Assembly (NCBI RefSeq): GCF_004006535.1
Contig: NZ_RLIH01000012.1
Coordinates: 1 to 64,000 of the forward strand
Direction: 5' to 3'
Length of the DNA: 64,000 nucleotides
Source of the DNA: Anaerosphaera multitolerans
GTDB lineage: Bacteria; Bacillota; Clostridia; Tissierellales; Peptoniphilaceae
In this document: positions 42,721-52,351 of the stretch, one piece after another
Position numbering within the stretch: position 1 is the first letter of the stretch
Layout of the letters: every line of letters starts with the position of its first letter
Made by a program: the position numbers and the translations under genes
The notes under the pieces: model-generated
Seen by the model: only the letters and a program-made list of their open reading frames with translations
Databases searched by the model: none
Told to the model about the DNA's origin: nothing

Positions 42721-43697
42721 TGAAGGTATTACTCAATTCAGAGATAAAACTTTATAGAAATATAAGCGGATATAATTTTCCAAGTAAATTAAACTATGAA
42801 GAAGCACAGGAAATAGTGGATGAGGTATCAGTTCCTCTATTAGAGGAAGGCTACGAGAAATTTACTATTGAGGGTTTAAATTCCTTTGAAAAATTAGATC
42901 TTTTTGAAGAGGGTAAAATTACTGCTGGAGTTTTGGAAAATGAAAAGCTAAGTGCGGTTTTTTTACAGGAAGGAAGTCCTGCTGTATTACTAAATGGCGA
43001 AGATCATATTATGATTACAAAATCTTCTGATGAGTTAAATTTTGAAGAAATTTATGAGGAAGTATCAAAGGTTGATGATCTACTTGACTCCAAGTTAATC
43101 TATGCTTATAGAGAGGATTTCGGTTATTTAACTTCCAATCCTCAGAGATGTGGAACAGGAATGGTTTTAGAATCTATAGTGCACCTTCCTGCTACAGATT
43201 ATCTTGGTGCAAATTCAATTTTAAGTAGTTTAAAGAGATTGGGTTATTCTGCAACGCCCTTTACTAATGGCAGCTCAAAGTTTGTGGGTTCTATTTTTAG
43301 GATATCTCCCGATAGAACTATAGGGCAAAGGGAAGAGGAATATATTGATAAGTTTACAAATATTTTAAAAGAAGTAGTGGATATGGAGGAGCAAAACAGA
43401 AAAAAATTATACCTTGAGAGAATTATCGATTTAGAGGATTTAGTTAATAGAGCCTATGCCACTTTAAAATATTGTAGAATTATAGATGAGGAAGAAATGA
43501 TTAGTAAGATGTCGGACTTGTTTTTGGGTATAGAGTTAAGTATACTCAAACCTAAAAAGGACATTGAGTTAATGGAAACCATTAATAAATTTAAAAATGG
43601 ACATTTACAAATTGAAAGAGGCTCGTTGTTGGATGTTAAATCCAGAAATATTTTAAGGGCCAATAATATAAGAAAGATGATGAAGGAGGTCTTTTAA
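42720..43697 (+). CDS. mcsB: McsB-like protein, probably inactive as an arginine kinase
   Basis: Homologous in position and overall sequence to the protein-arginine kinase McsB, but 325 residues rather than about 360. Catalytic motifs are broken: the ATP-binding SSRIR is NSEIK (6-10); CPTNxGTGLRAS is NPQRCGTGMVLES (140-152), losing the motif's Cys position and the Arg; and the second catalytic glutamate region RGxYGEGSE is replaced by LGYSATPFTNGSSK (174-187). The NEEDH motif survives as NGEDH (92-96). The frame is intact, unlike a decaying gene. It overlaps both neighbours by one base. It may serve as an adaptor between McsA, CtsR and ClpC. Confidence 0.85.
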   Translation: MKVLLNSEIKLYRNISGYNFPSKLNYEEAQEIVDEVSVPLLEEGYEKFTIEGLNSFEKLDLFEEGKITAGVLENEKLSAVFLQEGSPAVLLNGEDHIMITKSSDELNFEEIYEEVSKVDDLLDSKLIYAYREDFGYLTSNPQRCGTGMVLESIVHLPATDYLGANSILSSLKRLGYSATPFTNGSSKFVGSIFRISPDRTIGQREEEYIDKFTNILKEVVDMEEQNRKKLYLERIIDLEDLVNRAYATLKYCRIIDEEEMISKMSDLFLGIELSILKPKKDIELMETINKFKNGHLQIERGSLLDVKSRNILRANNIRKMMKEVF

Positions 43698-46144
43698 TGG
43701 GTATGTTTGCTAGATTTACAGAAAAAAGTCAAAAGGCCATATTATTTGCACAAAATGAAGCAAGAGAGGGAAGACACAACTATGTGGGTTCGGAGCACTT
43801 GCTTTTGGGAATAGTTAGAGAATCTACAGGAAGAGGAGCTAAAATACTACATTCTCTTGGAATAAGCTATGATAGTTTAAAAATGGCAACCTACGAAGTA
43901 GTGGCAAAGGGACAGGAGGTTACAAGTTCCAATTTAGTTTATACTCCAAGGACTAAGAGAATATTTGAATTGTCCTTTGAAGCAGCAAGGGAAGAAGGAG
44001 AAAACTACGTTGAGACAGATCACTTGTTACTGGGAATTTTAAGAGAGGGTAACGGAGTTGCTGTATTAATTCTAAAACGAATGGGAATAGACAGTGCAGC
44101 TCTGGAAAATACTATATTAAATTCCTATGATGAGAGATATGAAGGCGATGAAGAAGAAAGACAAAACAAAGCTTTAGATAAATTTACAGTTAATTTAAAT
44201 GAAAAGTCGGCTGAGGGAAAAATTGACCCTATAATCGGAAGAGAAGAAGAGATAAAAAGAGTAATTCAAGTTTTATCTAGAAGAAAGAAAAATAACCCCG
44301 TTTTAATAGGAGAACCAGGCGTAGGTAAGACTGCAATAGCAGAAGGCTTAGCACAAAAAATAGTTGAAGGTGATGTGCCTGAAATTATAGCCGATAAGGT
44401 GATAAGAACTTTAGATGTTTCAGGCTTAATTGCCGGAGCAAAGTATAGAGGGGACTTTGAAGAGAGATTAAAGTCCGTTATTAAAGAGAGTATTGAAAGT
44501 GAAAATACAATATTATTTATAGATGAGCTTCACGTAATAATTGGGGCGGGTTCCGCTGAAGGTGCAATGGACGCTTCAAATATATTAAAACCAATGCTTA
44601 CAAGTGGAGAGCTTCAAATAATCGGAGCTACTACTATAAATGAATATAGGAAGCATATAGAAAAAGATACGGCTTTTGAAAGAAGATTAATGCCTATTTT
44701 AGTTGAGGAACCTACTGTTGAGGATTCCATAACTATTATCAAAGGGCTTAAGGATAAATATGAGGAACATCACAATGTTTTAATCAGTGATGAGGCAATT
44801 GATGCAGCAGTAAAATTATCCCACAGATATTTAACAGATAGATTTTTACCTGATAAAGCTATTGACTTAATTGATGAGGCATCATCTAAGTTAAAGGTAA
44901 ATTCCTACAAAACTCCTGAATATAAGTATGAGTATGAAGAGAAATTAAGTGAGCTGGAGGAGCAAAAAAACAATGCCATAGATTCTCAAGATTTTGAACT
45001 GGCAGCTTCAATTAGAGACAAGGAAAGAATTCTAAGAGAAGAATTGGAAGAAAAGGAAAAAGAATACAAGGAAAGTCTTGGCAAGACAGTAGTAACCTAT
45101 GAAAATATAGCTCAAATAGTTTCAGAGTGGAGTAAGGTACCTGTAACTAAAATGACTGAAGAGCAAAATGAAAAGCTGTTAAATTTGGAAAAGAATTTAA
45201 AACATTTCGTAAAGGGACAGGATGAAGCTATAGACTCTCTTTCAAAAGCAATAAAAAGAGCAAGAATGGGACTTAAAGATCCTGATAAACCAATAGGCTC
45301 CTTTATATTTGTAGGACCTACGGGAGTGGGCAAGACTTACTTGGCTAAAATGCTGGCTAAGGAATTATTCGGCAGTGAAGATAATATGATTCGTATAGAT
45401 ATGTCGGAGTATATGGAGAAACATACAGTTTCAAGGTTAATAGGCTCACCTCCGGGATATGTGGGTTATGATGAAGGCGGACAGCTTACAGATGCCGTAC
45501 GTACTAACCCTTACAGCGTGGTGCTCTTTGATGAAATTGAAAAAGCGCATCCGGATGTATTTAATGTCTTGTTACAGATTTTAGATGACGGTAGACTTAC
45601 AGACTCAAAGGGAAGGACCGTTAGCTTTAAGGATACTGTAATTATTATGACTTCCAACGCCGGAGCAAGTATGTTAAAGAAAAAGGCGACGATTGGATTT
45701 TCAGTAGAAGATACTAGTAAAAAAGAATATGAAAAGATGAAGGAAATAATAAACGGTGCTTTAAAGGATATTTTCAGGCCTGAGTTTTTAAACAGACTTG
45801 ATGAAGTAATTGTCTTTAAGGAATTAGGTCAAAAGGAAATCTCCAGCATTGTAGGCTTAATGCTTGAAAAACTTGAAGAGAGACTTGGAAATATGGACAT
45901 TAAAGTTAAGTTTACCAATAAAGTTGTTCAATATATAGCTTCCAAAGGCTTTGATCCTGATTTTGGAGCTAGACCTTTAGAACGTGCCATAAGGAACTAT
46001 ATTGAAGATGAACTTGCACAAAAGATGTTGGAAGGCGAATTTGGCAAGGGAGATAGTATTGAAGTTGACTTTAATAGAAAATTAATAGTTAAAGTGTTAA
46101 CTGAGGTAAAAAATGAAGAAAAAGACAGTGTTCAAGTGCAGTAA
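43697..46144 (+). CDS. clpC: ClpC AAA+ chaperone of the Clp protease
   Basis: An 815-residue HSP100 unfoldase that feeds ClpP. An N-terminal double Clp-N domain (about 1-145), first AAA+ domain with Walker A GEPGVGKT, a UVR-containing middle domain (EYEEKLSELEEQKNNAIDSQDFELAASIRDKE), and a second AAA+ domain with Walker A GPTGVGKT. Length is typical. It overlaps mcsB by one base and radA by 32 bases. Confidence 0.96.
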   Translation: MGMFARFTEKSQKAILFAQNEAREGRHNYVGSEHLLLGIVRESTGRGAKILHSLGISYDSLKMATYEVVAKGQEVTSSNLVYTPRTKRIFELSFEAAREEGENYVETDHLLLGILREGNGVAVLILKRMGIDSAALENTILNSYDERYEGDEEERQNKALDKFTVNLNEKSAEGKIDPIIGREEEIKRVIQVLSRRKKNNPVLIGEPGVGKTAIAEGLAQKIVEGDVPEIIADKVIRTLDVSGLIAGAKYRGDFEERLKSVIKESIESENTILFIDELHVIIGAGSAEGAMDASNILKPMLTSGELQIIGATTINEYRKHIEKDTAFERRLMPILVEEPTVEDSITIIKGLKDKYEEHHNVLISDEAIDAAVKLSHRYLTDRFLPDKAIDLIDEASSKLKVNSYKTPEYKYEYEEKLSELEEQKNNAIDSQDFELAASIRDKERILREELEEKEKEYKESLGKTVVTYENIAQIVSEWSKVPVTKMTEEQNEKLLNLEKNLKHFVKGQDEAIDSLSKAIKRARMGLKDPDKPIGSFIFVGPTGVGKTYLAKMLAKELFGSEDNMIRIDMSEYMEKHTVSRLIGSPPGYVGYDEGGQLTDAVRTNPYSVVLFDEIEKAHPDVFNVLLQILDDGRLTDSKGRTVSFKDTVIIMTSNAGASMLKKKATIGFSVEDTSKKEYEKMKEIINGALKDIFRPEFLNRLDEVIVFKELGQKEISSIVGLMLEKLEERLGNMDIKVKFTNKVVQYIASKGFDPDFGARPLERAIRNYIEDELAQKMLEGEFGKGDSIEVDFNRKLIVKVLTEVKNEEKDSVQVQ

Positions 46145-47471
46145 TTGCGACTATATATCACCCGGTTTTTTTGGGAAGTGTCCACAGTGTAATCAGTGGA
46201 ATACAATTAGTGAAATTGAAGTAAGTGAAAGTCCGGGTGCAGTAAAAGCAGTAAAAAAGAATAGTGCAAAAAAGCTTTTGAACATTGAGGACAAGGGTTC
46301 ATTTAGAGTTAAGACTTCTATTGAAGAGTTTAATAGAGTAATGGGAGGTGGAATCGTAAGAGATTCCATCTCCATTCTAACTGCTAAACCGGGAGCGGGT
46401 AAGTCAACTTTGCTTTTGCAGGTTGCTAACGATTTAAGTAAGTCGGGCTTTAAAGTGCTTTATGCTTCAGGAGAAGAATCCGAAGTTCAAATAAAGCAAA
46501 GAGCTATTAGAATTACCGATGAAATTTCTGAAAACATATATGTCTACTCAGATACAGTATTAGATAATGTATTGGAGGAAATTGAAAAAATTGATCCTGA
46601 CTTTATAATTTTAGATTCAATTCAAACCTTTACTTTAAGAGAACTGACTTCAAGAGCCGGAACCCCCACACAGGTAATGGAATGTGCGCATAAAATGGTG
46701 GAGATAGCCAAAGATGTTAAAAGGCCTAGAATGGTTTTTTTAGTGGGGCAAATGACCAAACAGGATGAGCTTGCCGGAGTAAGAGCTTTAGAACACTTAG
46801 TTGATACTGTATTGCTTATTGAAAATGACGGAAATGAAGAATTGAGAAGTCTACTTACTACAAAGAACAGATATGGTTCCACAGGCGAAATGGGATTTTT
46901 CTTAATGACACAAAAAGGGCTAAGGTCACTGGACAATCCGTCGGAATATTTTATGACCTATAGAGAGGCTGGCAGTGAACTTCCCGGTTCGGCTTTAAGT
47001 GTAATAAGAGAGGGTACAAGGCCTATAATTTTAGAGATAGAAGCTCTTTCCTCCCAGTCCTTTTTACCCTATCCTTCTAGAATTGGAGAGTGTATGAGAA
47101 GGGAACACTTAAACACATTAATTTCAATTTTGGAACAAAGGGCCAATTTAAGATTGATGGACAAGGACATAGTAGTAAAGACCACCGGCGGAATAAAGTT
47201 AAAGGAACAGGCCTCAAATTTAGCTGTAATGATGAGTATATTTTCCGCGAGAAACAACATTGCCATAGATACTTCAACGGTATTTATAGGTGATGTGGGA
47301 TTAACAGGCGAGCTGAAATCCGTTCCGTCAATGGAGCTTAGACTTAAAGAAGCTAGACGAATGGGTTTTAAAAGAGCTTTTATACCTGAAGTAAGTACGA
47401 AGTTTGAAGACTTTAAAGAAATGAAAGTATATAGGTGCAAGACTATCCTAGATGTAATTAAGTACTTTTAA
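46113..47471 (+). CDS. radA: DNA repair protein RadA
   Basis: A 452-residue RecA-like branch-migration ATPase. An N-terminal C4 zinc finger (C9, C12, C23, C26), a RecA core with Walker A KPGAGKST, the RadA-specific KNRYGS motif, and a C-terminal Lon-protease-like domain (VKTTGGIKLKEQASNLAV). It overlaps the end of clpC by 32 bases, the common arrangement in this operon, and is followed by a terminator. Confidence 0.96.
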   Translation: MKKKTVFKCSNCDYISPGFFGKCPQCNQWNTISEIEVSESPGAVKAVKKNSAKKLLNIEDKGSFRVKTSIEEFNRVMGGGIVRDSISILTAKPGAGKSTLLLQVANDLSKSGFKVLYASGEESEVQIKQRAIRITDEISENIYVYSDTVLDNVLEEIEKIDPDFIILDSIQTFTLRELTSRAGTPTQVMECAHKMVEIAKDVKRPRMVFLVGQMTKQDELAGVRALEHLVDTVLLIENDGNEELRSLLTTKNRYGSTGEMGFFLMTQKGLRSLDNPSEYFMTYREAGSELPGSALSVIREGTRPIILEIEALSSQSFLPYPSRIGECMRREHLNTLISILEQRANLRLMDKDIVVKTTGGIKLKEQASNLAVMMSIFSARNNIAIDTSTVFIGDVGLTGELKSVPSMELRLKEARRMGFKRAFIPEVSTKFEDFKEMKVYRCKTILDVIKYF

Positions 47472-47494
47472 AAGAGCCGTGGGCTCTTTTTTTT
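47471..47494 (+). terminator. Terminator of the ctsR-radA operon
   Basis: AAAGAGCC (47471-47478) pairs with GGCTCTTT (47482-47489) over a three-base loop, followed by T. Confidence 0.9.
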
Positions 47495-47572
47495 ATATTT
47501 CAAGGTTACTTTAAGTTTTATATGTAATTATTAAATAAATTCTAAGTTTTCTTAGTAATATCCTTGACAAGT

Positions 47573-47597
47573 TAACAAGTATTTCACTTGTTATTTT
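47573..47597. other. Small hairpin upstream of carD
   Basis: TAACAAGT (47573-47580) pairs with ACTTGTTA (47586-47593), followed by TTTT. It could be a second terminator or an operator next to the TTGACA at 47564. The rest of the 257-base gap shows nothing clear. Confidence 0.45.
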
Positions 47598-47728
47598 AAT
47601 AGTCGCTTGATAAAATAAAATAAAGTTGAAATAAACTTTACTTTTTGACCTATTAGTGATAAAATTATTAATTTATTTCAATTAAAATATGATATACTTA
47701 TATTGGGCGTATTTTCAGGAGGGATAAT

Positions 47729-48214
47729 ATGTTTGATATAGGTGATAAAGTTGTTTATCCTATGCATGGTGCGGGTATTATAGTTGCAATTGAAGATCGT
47801 GAAATTTTAGGTGAAATAAGAAGATACTATGTGCTTAAAATGCCTATTAACGATATGGAAGTAATGGTACCTGTATTAAATGCGGGAGAAGTAGGGGTAA
47901 GAGAAGTTTTGGACATTGAAGAAATGAATAGAGTTCTGGATGTTTTAAAAGTTGATGATGAAATTGATATGCCCACAAATTGGAATCGAAGATATAGGTA
48001 TAATATGGACAGAATTAAGACCGGAAATGTTGAAGAAATAGCTAAGGTAGTAAGATGTTTGGAAAAGCTTGATGAAGAGAAAACACTTTCGACCGGTGAA
48101 AGAAAAATGCTTCTAGGAGCAAGACAAATTATTATATCTGAAATGGTTTTGGTATATGGTAAGAGTATAGATGAAATGTCTGAACTCGTTGATCATATAA
48201 TTATGGAAAGTTAA
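47729..48214 (+). CDS. CarD/CdnL-family RNA polymerase-binding regulator
   Basis: A 161-residue protein with the N-terminal Tudor-like RNA-polymerase-interacting domain (FDIGDKVVYPMHGAGII) and a helical C-terminal domain with the tryptophan that stabilises open complexes (MPTNWNRRYRYN). It modulates transcription initiation generally, often at rRNA promoters. AGGAGGG precedes the ATG. In Bacillus this operon position is followed by disA-yacL; here CarD stands directly before a YacL-like gene. Confidence 0.92.
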   Translation: MFDIGDKVVYPMHGAGIIVAIEDREILGEIRRYYVLKMPINDMEVMVPVLNAGEVGVREVLDIEEMNRVLDVLKVDDEIDMPTNWNRRYRYNMDRIKTGNVEEIAKVVRCLEKLDEEKTLSTGERKMLLGARQIIISEMVLVYGKSIDEMSELVDHIIMES

Positions 48215-48248
48215 AGTTTTAAAAATATGTAGAAGAGGAGGGGTTCTT

Positions 48249-49367
48249 ATTAATAATGGAAAGATAGCCAGCAGGGTATTTAAGTTTTTATTTACATCTA
48301 TAGGCGTTGGATTGGGAATAGTCTGTTTTGAATTGTTAAGATACACGGGAATTTTTTTAGGCTTTAGTAGAAGCATAGTTTTAGCAGCTAATGTTTCTAT
48401 TATTGTTATTTTTGCAATTATATTCTTTTTTTTATCTCCAAAGGTATTTAAGGTAATTAAAAACGGACTTGATATTTTAGAAAAAATCTTGGAGGCAAAG
48501 ACGGTCTCGGAAATTATTTCGGGATCTGTAGGTTTGATTATAGGCTTAATAATTGCTTTTTTTATAAGCCAACCTATTAATTTAATTCCAATTCCCTATT
48601 TAGCACCTGCCGTCTCAATTATAGTCTACGCTATAATGGGCTACTTGGGATTAAAGATGGGACTTGCCAATAGGGAAAAGTTAACCTTGAGGATAAGAGA
48701 CTTAACCGGAACAATAAAAAGTACGGGAACTAAGGAAAAAATAAAGGGCAGCAAATTGAAGGGCATTCCTAAAATTTTAGATACATCAGTAATAATTGAT
48801 GGAAGAATTAGGGACATATGCACTTCAAATTTTTTAGAGGGTTCAATAGTTATTCCTGTCTTTGTTTTGGAAGAGCTTCAACATATTGCCGATTCTTCAG
48901 ATGGACTTAAGAGGAGTAGAGGCAGGAGAGGTTTGGACATAATTAAAGAAATGCAGGAAAATGAAAGATTGGATATTGTAATTCATCAAGCTCCTTACGA
49001 TGAAATAAACGAAGTTGATTCTAAACTGCTTCAATTGACAAAGGACTTGGGTGGAAAAATAGTAACTAATGACTACAATTTAAATAAAGTTGCAATAGTA
49101 CAAGGGCTTGAGGTTTTAAATATAAATGAACTTGCCAATGCCGTAAAACCTGTATACCTACCTGGAGAAGAAATGTCCATTCAAATAGTTAAAACTGGAA
49201 AGGAACAGGGACAGGGTTTAGGATACTTAGATGACGGTACTATGATAGTAGTTGAATCGGGAAAGGGTTACTTGGGAGAGACTATTAATGTTATGGTAAC
49301 CAGTGTACTTCAAACGGCAGCAGGTAAGATGATTTTTGCAAAACCGATGTTAAATGGAAATAAATAG
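48249..49367 (+). CDS. Membrane-anchored PIN-TRAM domain protein (YacL-like)
   Basis: Four hydrophobic segments in the first 140 residues, then a PIN ribonuclease-like domain (ILDTSVIIDGRIRDI start, acidic residues in VTNDYNLNKVA), and a C-terminal TRAM RNA-binding domain. No ATG, GTG or TTG start near the ribosome binding site fits: the strong AGGAGGGG at 48237-48243 is followed by an ATT at 48249 in frame, and translation from there gives an N-terminus typical of the family. The first ordinary start codon, TTG 48312, has no ribosome binding site and would cut the first membrane helix. ATT is therefore proposed, giving 372 residues. Confidence 0.8.
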   Translation: MNNGKIASRVFKFLFTSIGVGLGIVCFELLRYTGIFLGFSRSIVLAANVSIIVIFAIIFFFLSPKVFKVIKNGLDILEKILEAKTVSEIISGSVGLIIGLIIAFFISQPINLIPIPYLAPAVSIIVYAIMGYLGLKMGLANREKLTLRIRDLTGTIKSTGTKEKIKGSKLKGIPKILDTSVIIDGRIRDICTSNFLEGSIVIPVFVLEELQHIADSSDGLKRSRGRRGLDIIKEMQENERLDIVIHQAPYDEINEVDSKLLQLTKDLGGKIVTNDYNLNKVAIVQGLEVLNINELANAVKPVYLPGEEMSIQIVKTGKEQGQGLGYLDDGTMIVVESGKGYLGETINVMVTSVLQTAAGKMIFAKPMLNGNK

Positions 49368-49378
49368 AGGAGGAGATT

Positions 49379-50489
49379 ATGGAACAAAATATATATATGG
49401 AAAAGGAGCGCCTTAACGAGGCGAAATCCTTAGTTGAAAGCTTGGGTGAATCTCTTTGACTTACCTAATTTAAGGAGTAAGATTAAAGAGTTAAATGAAG
49501 TTCAAATGGAAACGGGATTTTGGGACGACAGTGAGAGAGCTCAAAAGGTAATTAGAGAGCAAAATCACTACCAATCCAAAGTTGATAAGTTTGACAACTT
49601 AATTAAAAAAATCAATGATGAAGAAGATCTTTTGGAATTAATGGAGTTGGAAGAGGACTATTCCTTTTATGATGAATTTAAAGGGGAGCTAGATGTAATT
49701 GAAAAGCTGTCTCAGGATTTTAAGCTGGAAACTCTTTTAAACGGAGAGTATGACTCCAATGACTGTATACTTTCCATTCACGCCGGTGCCGGCGGTACGG
49801 AGGCTCAGGACTGGGCAAGTATGCTCTACAGAATGTATGTAAGGTATGCGGAGAAAAAAGGTTATAAAATAGAAACTTTAGACTTGTTAAAAGAAGAAGA
49901 AGCGGGAATTAAATCCGTAACTTTAAAAATTATGGGAGATAATGCCTACGGTTACTTTAAAGCTGAAAAAGGAGTTCATAGATTAGTGAGAATTTCTCCT
50001 TTTGATTCAAATAAGAGAAGACACACTTCCTTTTCTTCAGTTGATGTATATCCGGTTTTAGATGAAACTACTGAAGTGGAAATAAAAGATGAAGATTTAA
50101 AAATTGATACCTATAGATCTTCGGGAGCAGGTGGACAACACGTTAATACAACAGATTCCGCAGTTAGAATTACTCACATTCCAACAGGAATAGTAGTTCA
50201 GTGTCAAAATGAAAGATCTCAAATTCAAAATAGAGAACAGGCAATGAATATGTTAAAGGCAAAACTTATAGCCTTGGCTGAAGAAGAGAAAAAAGAAAAA
50301 ATAGAAGACTTACAGGGCAACTATTCGCAAATAGCTTGGGGTTCTCAAATCAGATCCTATGTATTTCAACCCTACACTATGGTTAAAGACCATAGAACCA
50401 ATACGGAAATAGGTGATGTAAACAGAGTTATGGATGGAGACTTAGATGAGTTTATTAATGATTACTTGCAGATGAAAGCTTCAAAATAG
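49379..50489 (+). CDS. prfB: Peptide chain release factor 2, made by programmed +1 frameshift
   Basis: Frame 0 runs ATG 49379 to an in-frame TGA at 49457; translation resumes one base on (GAC at 49458) and continues to 50489, giving about 369 residues, the normal RF2 length. The shift site reads CTT TGA C, as in other bacteria, with GGGTGA upstream acting as the internal Shine-Dalgarno-like element. The mature protein has the anticodon-like SPF (RISPFDSNK) and the catalytic GGQ (SGAGGQHVNTTDSAV). RF2 reads UGA, so low RF2 raises frameshifting: autoregulation. Confidence 0.95.
49441..49460 (+). promoter_or_regulatory. prfB +1 frameshift site
   Basis: CTTGGGTGAATCTCTTTGAC: slippery CTT, stop TGA and following C in canonical order, with a G-rich sequence a few bases upstream. 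Confidence 0.92.
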
Positions 50490-50498
50490 GAGAATACT

Positions 50499-50816
50499 AT
50501 GATACTTACAACTACGAATAATATAGAGGGAAGAGAAGTTACAAAATATTTGGGATTGGTTTTTGGAGAACAGGTAAATGGAATTAATTTTGTAAAAGAT
50601 ATAGGAGCCGGTCTTAGAAATATTGTGGGCGGTAGAAGTGCAGGATATGAAGATGAAGTCATTGCTATGAGAGATGACTGTTTAGATGAAATTGTAATGA
50701 GGGCAGAGAAAATGGGTGCCGATGCAATTATAGGTATTTCCTTTGACTATGAAGTACTTGGTCAAGGTAACATGCTTATGTTATCTGTATCGGGAACTGC
50801 AGTAAAATTAAATTAA
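50499..50816 (+). CDS. YbjQ/UPF0145 family protein
   Basis: A 105-residue cytoplasmic protein of the YbjQ family, sometimes annotated as a heavy-metal-binding domain. Typical elements are TTTNNIEGREVTKYLGLVFGE at the start and ADAIIGISFDYEVLG in the middle. It is predicted to form a pentameric dodecin-like ring in some homologues. It follows prfB by 9 bases and is followed by a hairpin (AAAGCGGAAA with TTTCCGCTTT near 50822-50847). No function is established. Confidence 0.88.
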   Translation: MILTTTNNIEGREVTKYLGLVFGEQVNGINFVKDIGAGLRNIVGGRSAGYEDEVIAMRDDCLDEIVMRAEKMGADAIIGISFDYEVLGQGNMLMLSVSGTAVKLN

Positions 50817-50909
50817 ATTGAAAGCGGAAAGTATATTTTCCGCTTTTTTTAATATACAAAAACTTTAAGTCTTATGGTAAAATCTATTAAGAATATAAGG
50901 AGGCGGACT

Positions 50910-51611
50910 ATGGCGAAAGATGTAATAATAGCATTGGACTTTGACTCCAGTGAAAAAACTTTAAAATTTTTAGAGAATTTTAATGAGAAAATGTACTTAA
51001 AAATTGGGATGGAGCTTTTATACAAGGAAGGTCTTGACGTTGTAAGAGAAATTAAAAAGATGGGGCATAAGATATTTTTAGACCTTAAGCTTCATGACAT
51101 TCCAAATACAGTGGCACACGCTACAAAATCACTTATCAGCTTAGATGTAGATATGATTAATTTCCACATTGCAGGAGGGTACCAAATGCTTGCTCAGGCT
51201 GTGGATGTAATAAAGGAATCTAACGTAGATGTAATTCCAATAGGAGTAACTATATTAACTTCTATGACAGAGGAACAAATTCATAATGAGCTTCAAATTA
51301 GAGAAGACATTAATTTAAATGAATTGGTCTTGGACTATGCAAAGCTTGGAAAAAAATCCGGATTAAAGGGAGTAGTATGTTCCGCCCTTGAAGTTCCAGA
51401 AATAAAAAAACAATTGGGAGATGAATTTTTAACTGTAACTCCCGGAATAAGACTTGCTGAAGATTCAAAGGATGACCAAAAGAGAGTGGTTACTCCAAGT
51501 GATGCAAGGGAGCTTGGAAGTGACTATATAGTAGTGGGAAGGTCAATTACCAAGTCGGAAGATCCCGTGGCAAGTTACCATAAGATTAAAAAAATGTTTT
51601 TAGGAGAGTAA
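50910..51611 (+). CDS. pyrF: Orotidine 5'-phosphate decarboxylase
   Basis: A 233-residue TIM barrel catalysing the last step to UMP. The Asp-Lys-x-Asp catalytic set is visible as FLDLKLHDIPNT, with the phosphate-binding VVGRSI near the C-terminus. ATG 50910 is chosen because AAGGAGGCGG precedes it. It is immediately followed by pyrE (one-base gap). Confidence 0.96.
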   Translation: MAKDVIIALDFDSSEKTLKFLENFNEKMYLKIGMELLYKEGLDVVREIKKMGHKIFLDLKLHDIPNTVAHATKSLISLDVDMINFHIAGGYQMLAQAVDVIKESNVDVIPIGVTILTSMTEEQIHNELQIREDINLNELVLDYAKLGKKSGLKGVVCSALEVPEIKKQLGDEFLTVTPGIRLAEDSKDDQKRVVTPSDARELGSDYIVVGRSITKSEDPVASYHKIKKMFLGE

Positions 51612-51612
51612 G

Positions 51613-52242
51613 ATGAAAAATATTGCAAATATATTATTAAATATAAAAGCTGTAACTCTTTCACCGGATGAACCCTATATTTGGGCATCTGGTATAAAAT
51701 CGCCGATATACTGTGACAATAGATTGATTTTATCATATCCTGAACAAAGAGATGAAGTTGAAGAAGCGCTAAAGAATTTAATAGCTGATAAATTTAAAGA
51801 TGTGGAATATCTTATGGGTACAGCTACTGCCGGAATTCCCCACGCTGCTATTGTAGCCGATAAGATGGGTTTGCCAATGGGGTTTGTAAGAACTTCTAAA
51901 AAAGATCACGGCAAACAAAACAAAATCGAAGGTAAACTTAAAAAAGGTGCAAAGGTAGTAGTTGTGGAAGATTTGTTTTCTACTGGAGGATCTTCAATAG
52001 AGGTGGCACTTGCACTTAGAGAAGCGGGTTTTGATGTGTTGGGAATAGTTTCCATTTTTACCTACAATCTACCTAAGGCTGAAGAGAATTTCAAACTTAA
52101 CGATATAGTGTACTATTCACTTACTAATTTTGAAGAGCTTATAGAAGTTGCCCATGAAACAGAATATATTGAGGAAAGTCAAATTGACAAGCTTTTAAAA
52201 TGGAGAAAAGATCCAAGTGATGAAAGTTGGATTAACGGTTAA
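51613..52242 (+). CDS. pyrE: Orotate phosphoribosyltransferase
   Basis: A 209-residue type I phosphoribosyltransferase. The PRPP loop is VVVVEDLFSTGGSSIEVA at about 115-132, and the flexible-loop lysines are in RTSKKDHGKQNK. It converts orotate to OMP for PyrF. A strong hairpin terminator follows. Confidence 0.96.
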   Translation: MKNIANILLNIKAVTLSPDEPYIWASGIKSPIYCDNRLILSYPEQRDEVEEALKNLIADKFKDVEYLMGTATAGIPHAAIVADKMGLPMGFVRTSKKDHGKQNKIEGKLKKGAKVVVVEDLFSTGGSSIEVALALREAGFDVLGIVSIFTYNLPKAEENFKLNDIVYYSLTNFEELIEVAHETEYIEESQIDKLLKWRKDPSDESWING

Positions 52243-52256
52243 ATTTAAATGAAGTT

Positions 52257-52290
52257 AAAAAAGTAAACAGTTGTGTTTACTTTTTTATTT
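52257..52290 (+). terminator. Terminator after pyrE
   Basis: AAAAAAGTAAAC (52257-52268) pairs with GTTTACTTTTTT (52275-52286) over AGTTGT. Confidence 0.9.
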
Positions 52291-52351
52291 TTATAGATTC
52301 AAGCTATATTTAGTATAACGTTTTCAGATAGTGGTTATTAAAAACTCTCTT

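Noticed and set aside
47564-47593. TTGACA-based promoter for carD
   Set aside because: No acceptable -10 lies 16-18 bases downstream; the site is occupied by the hairpin arm.
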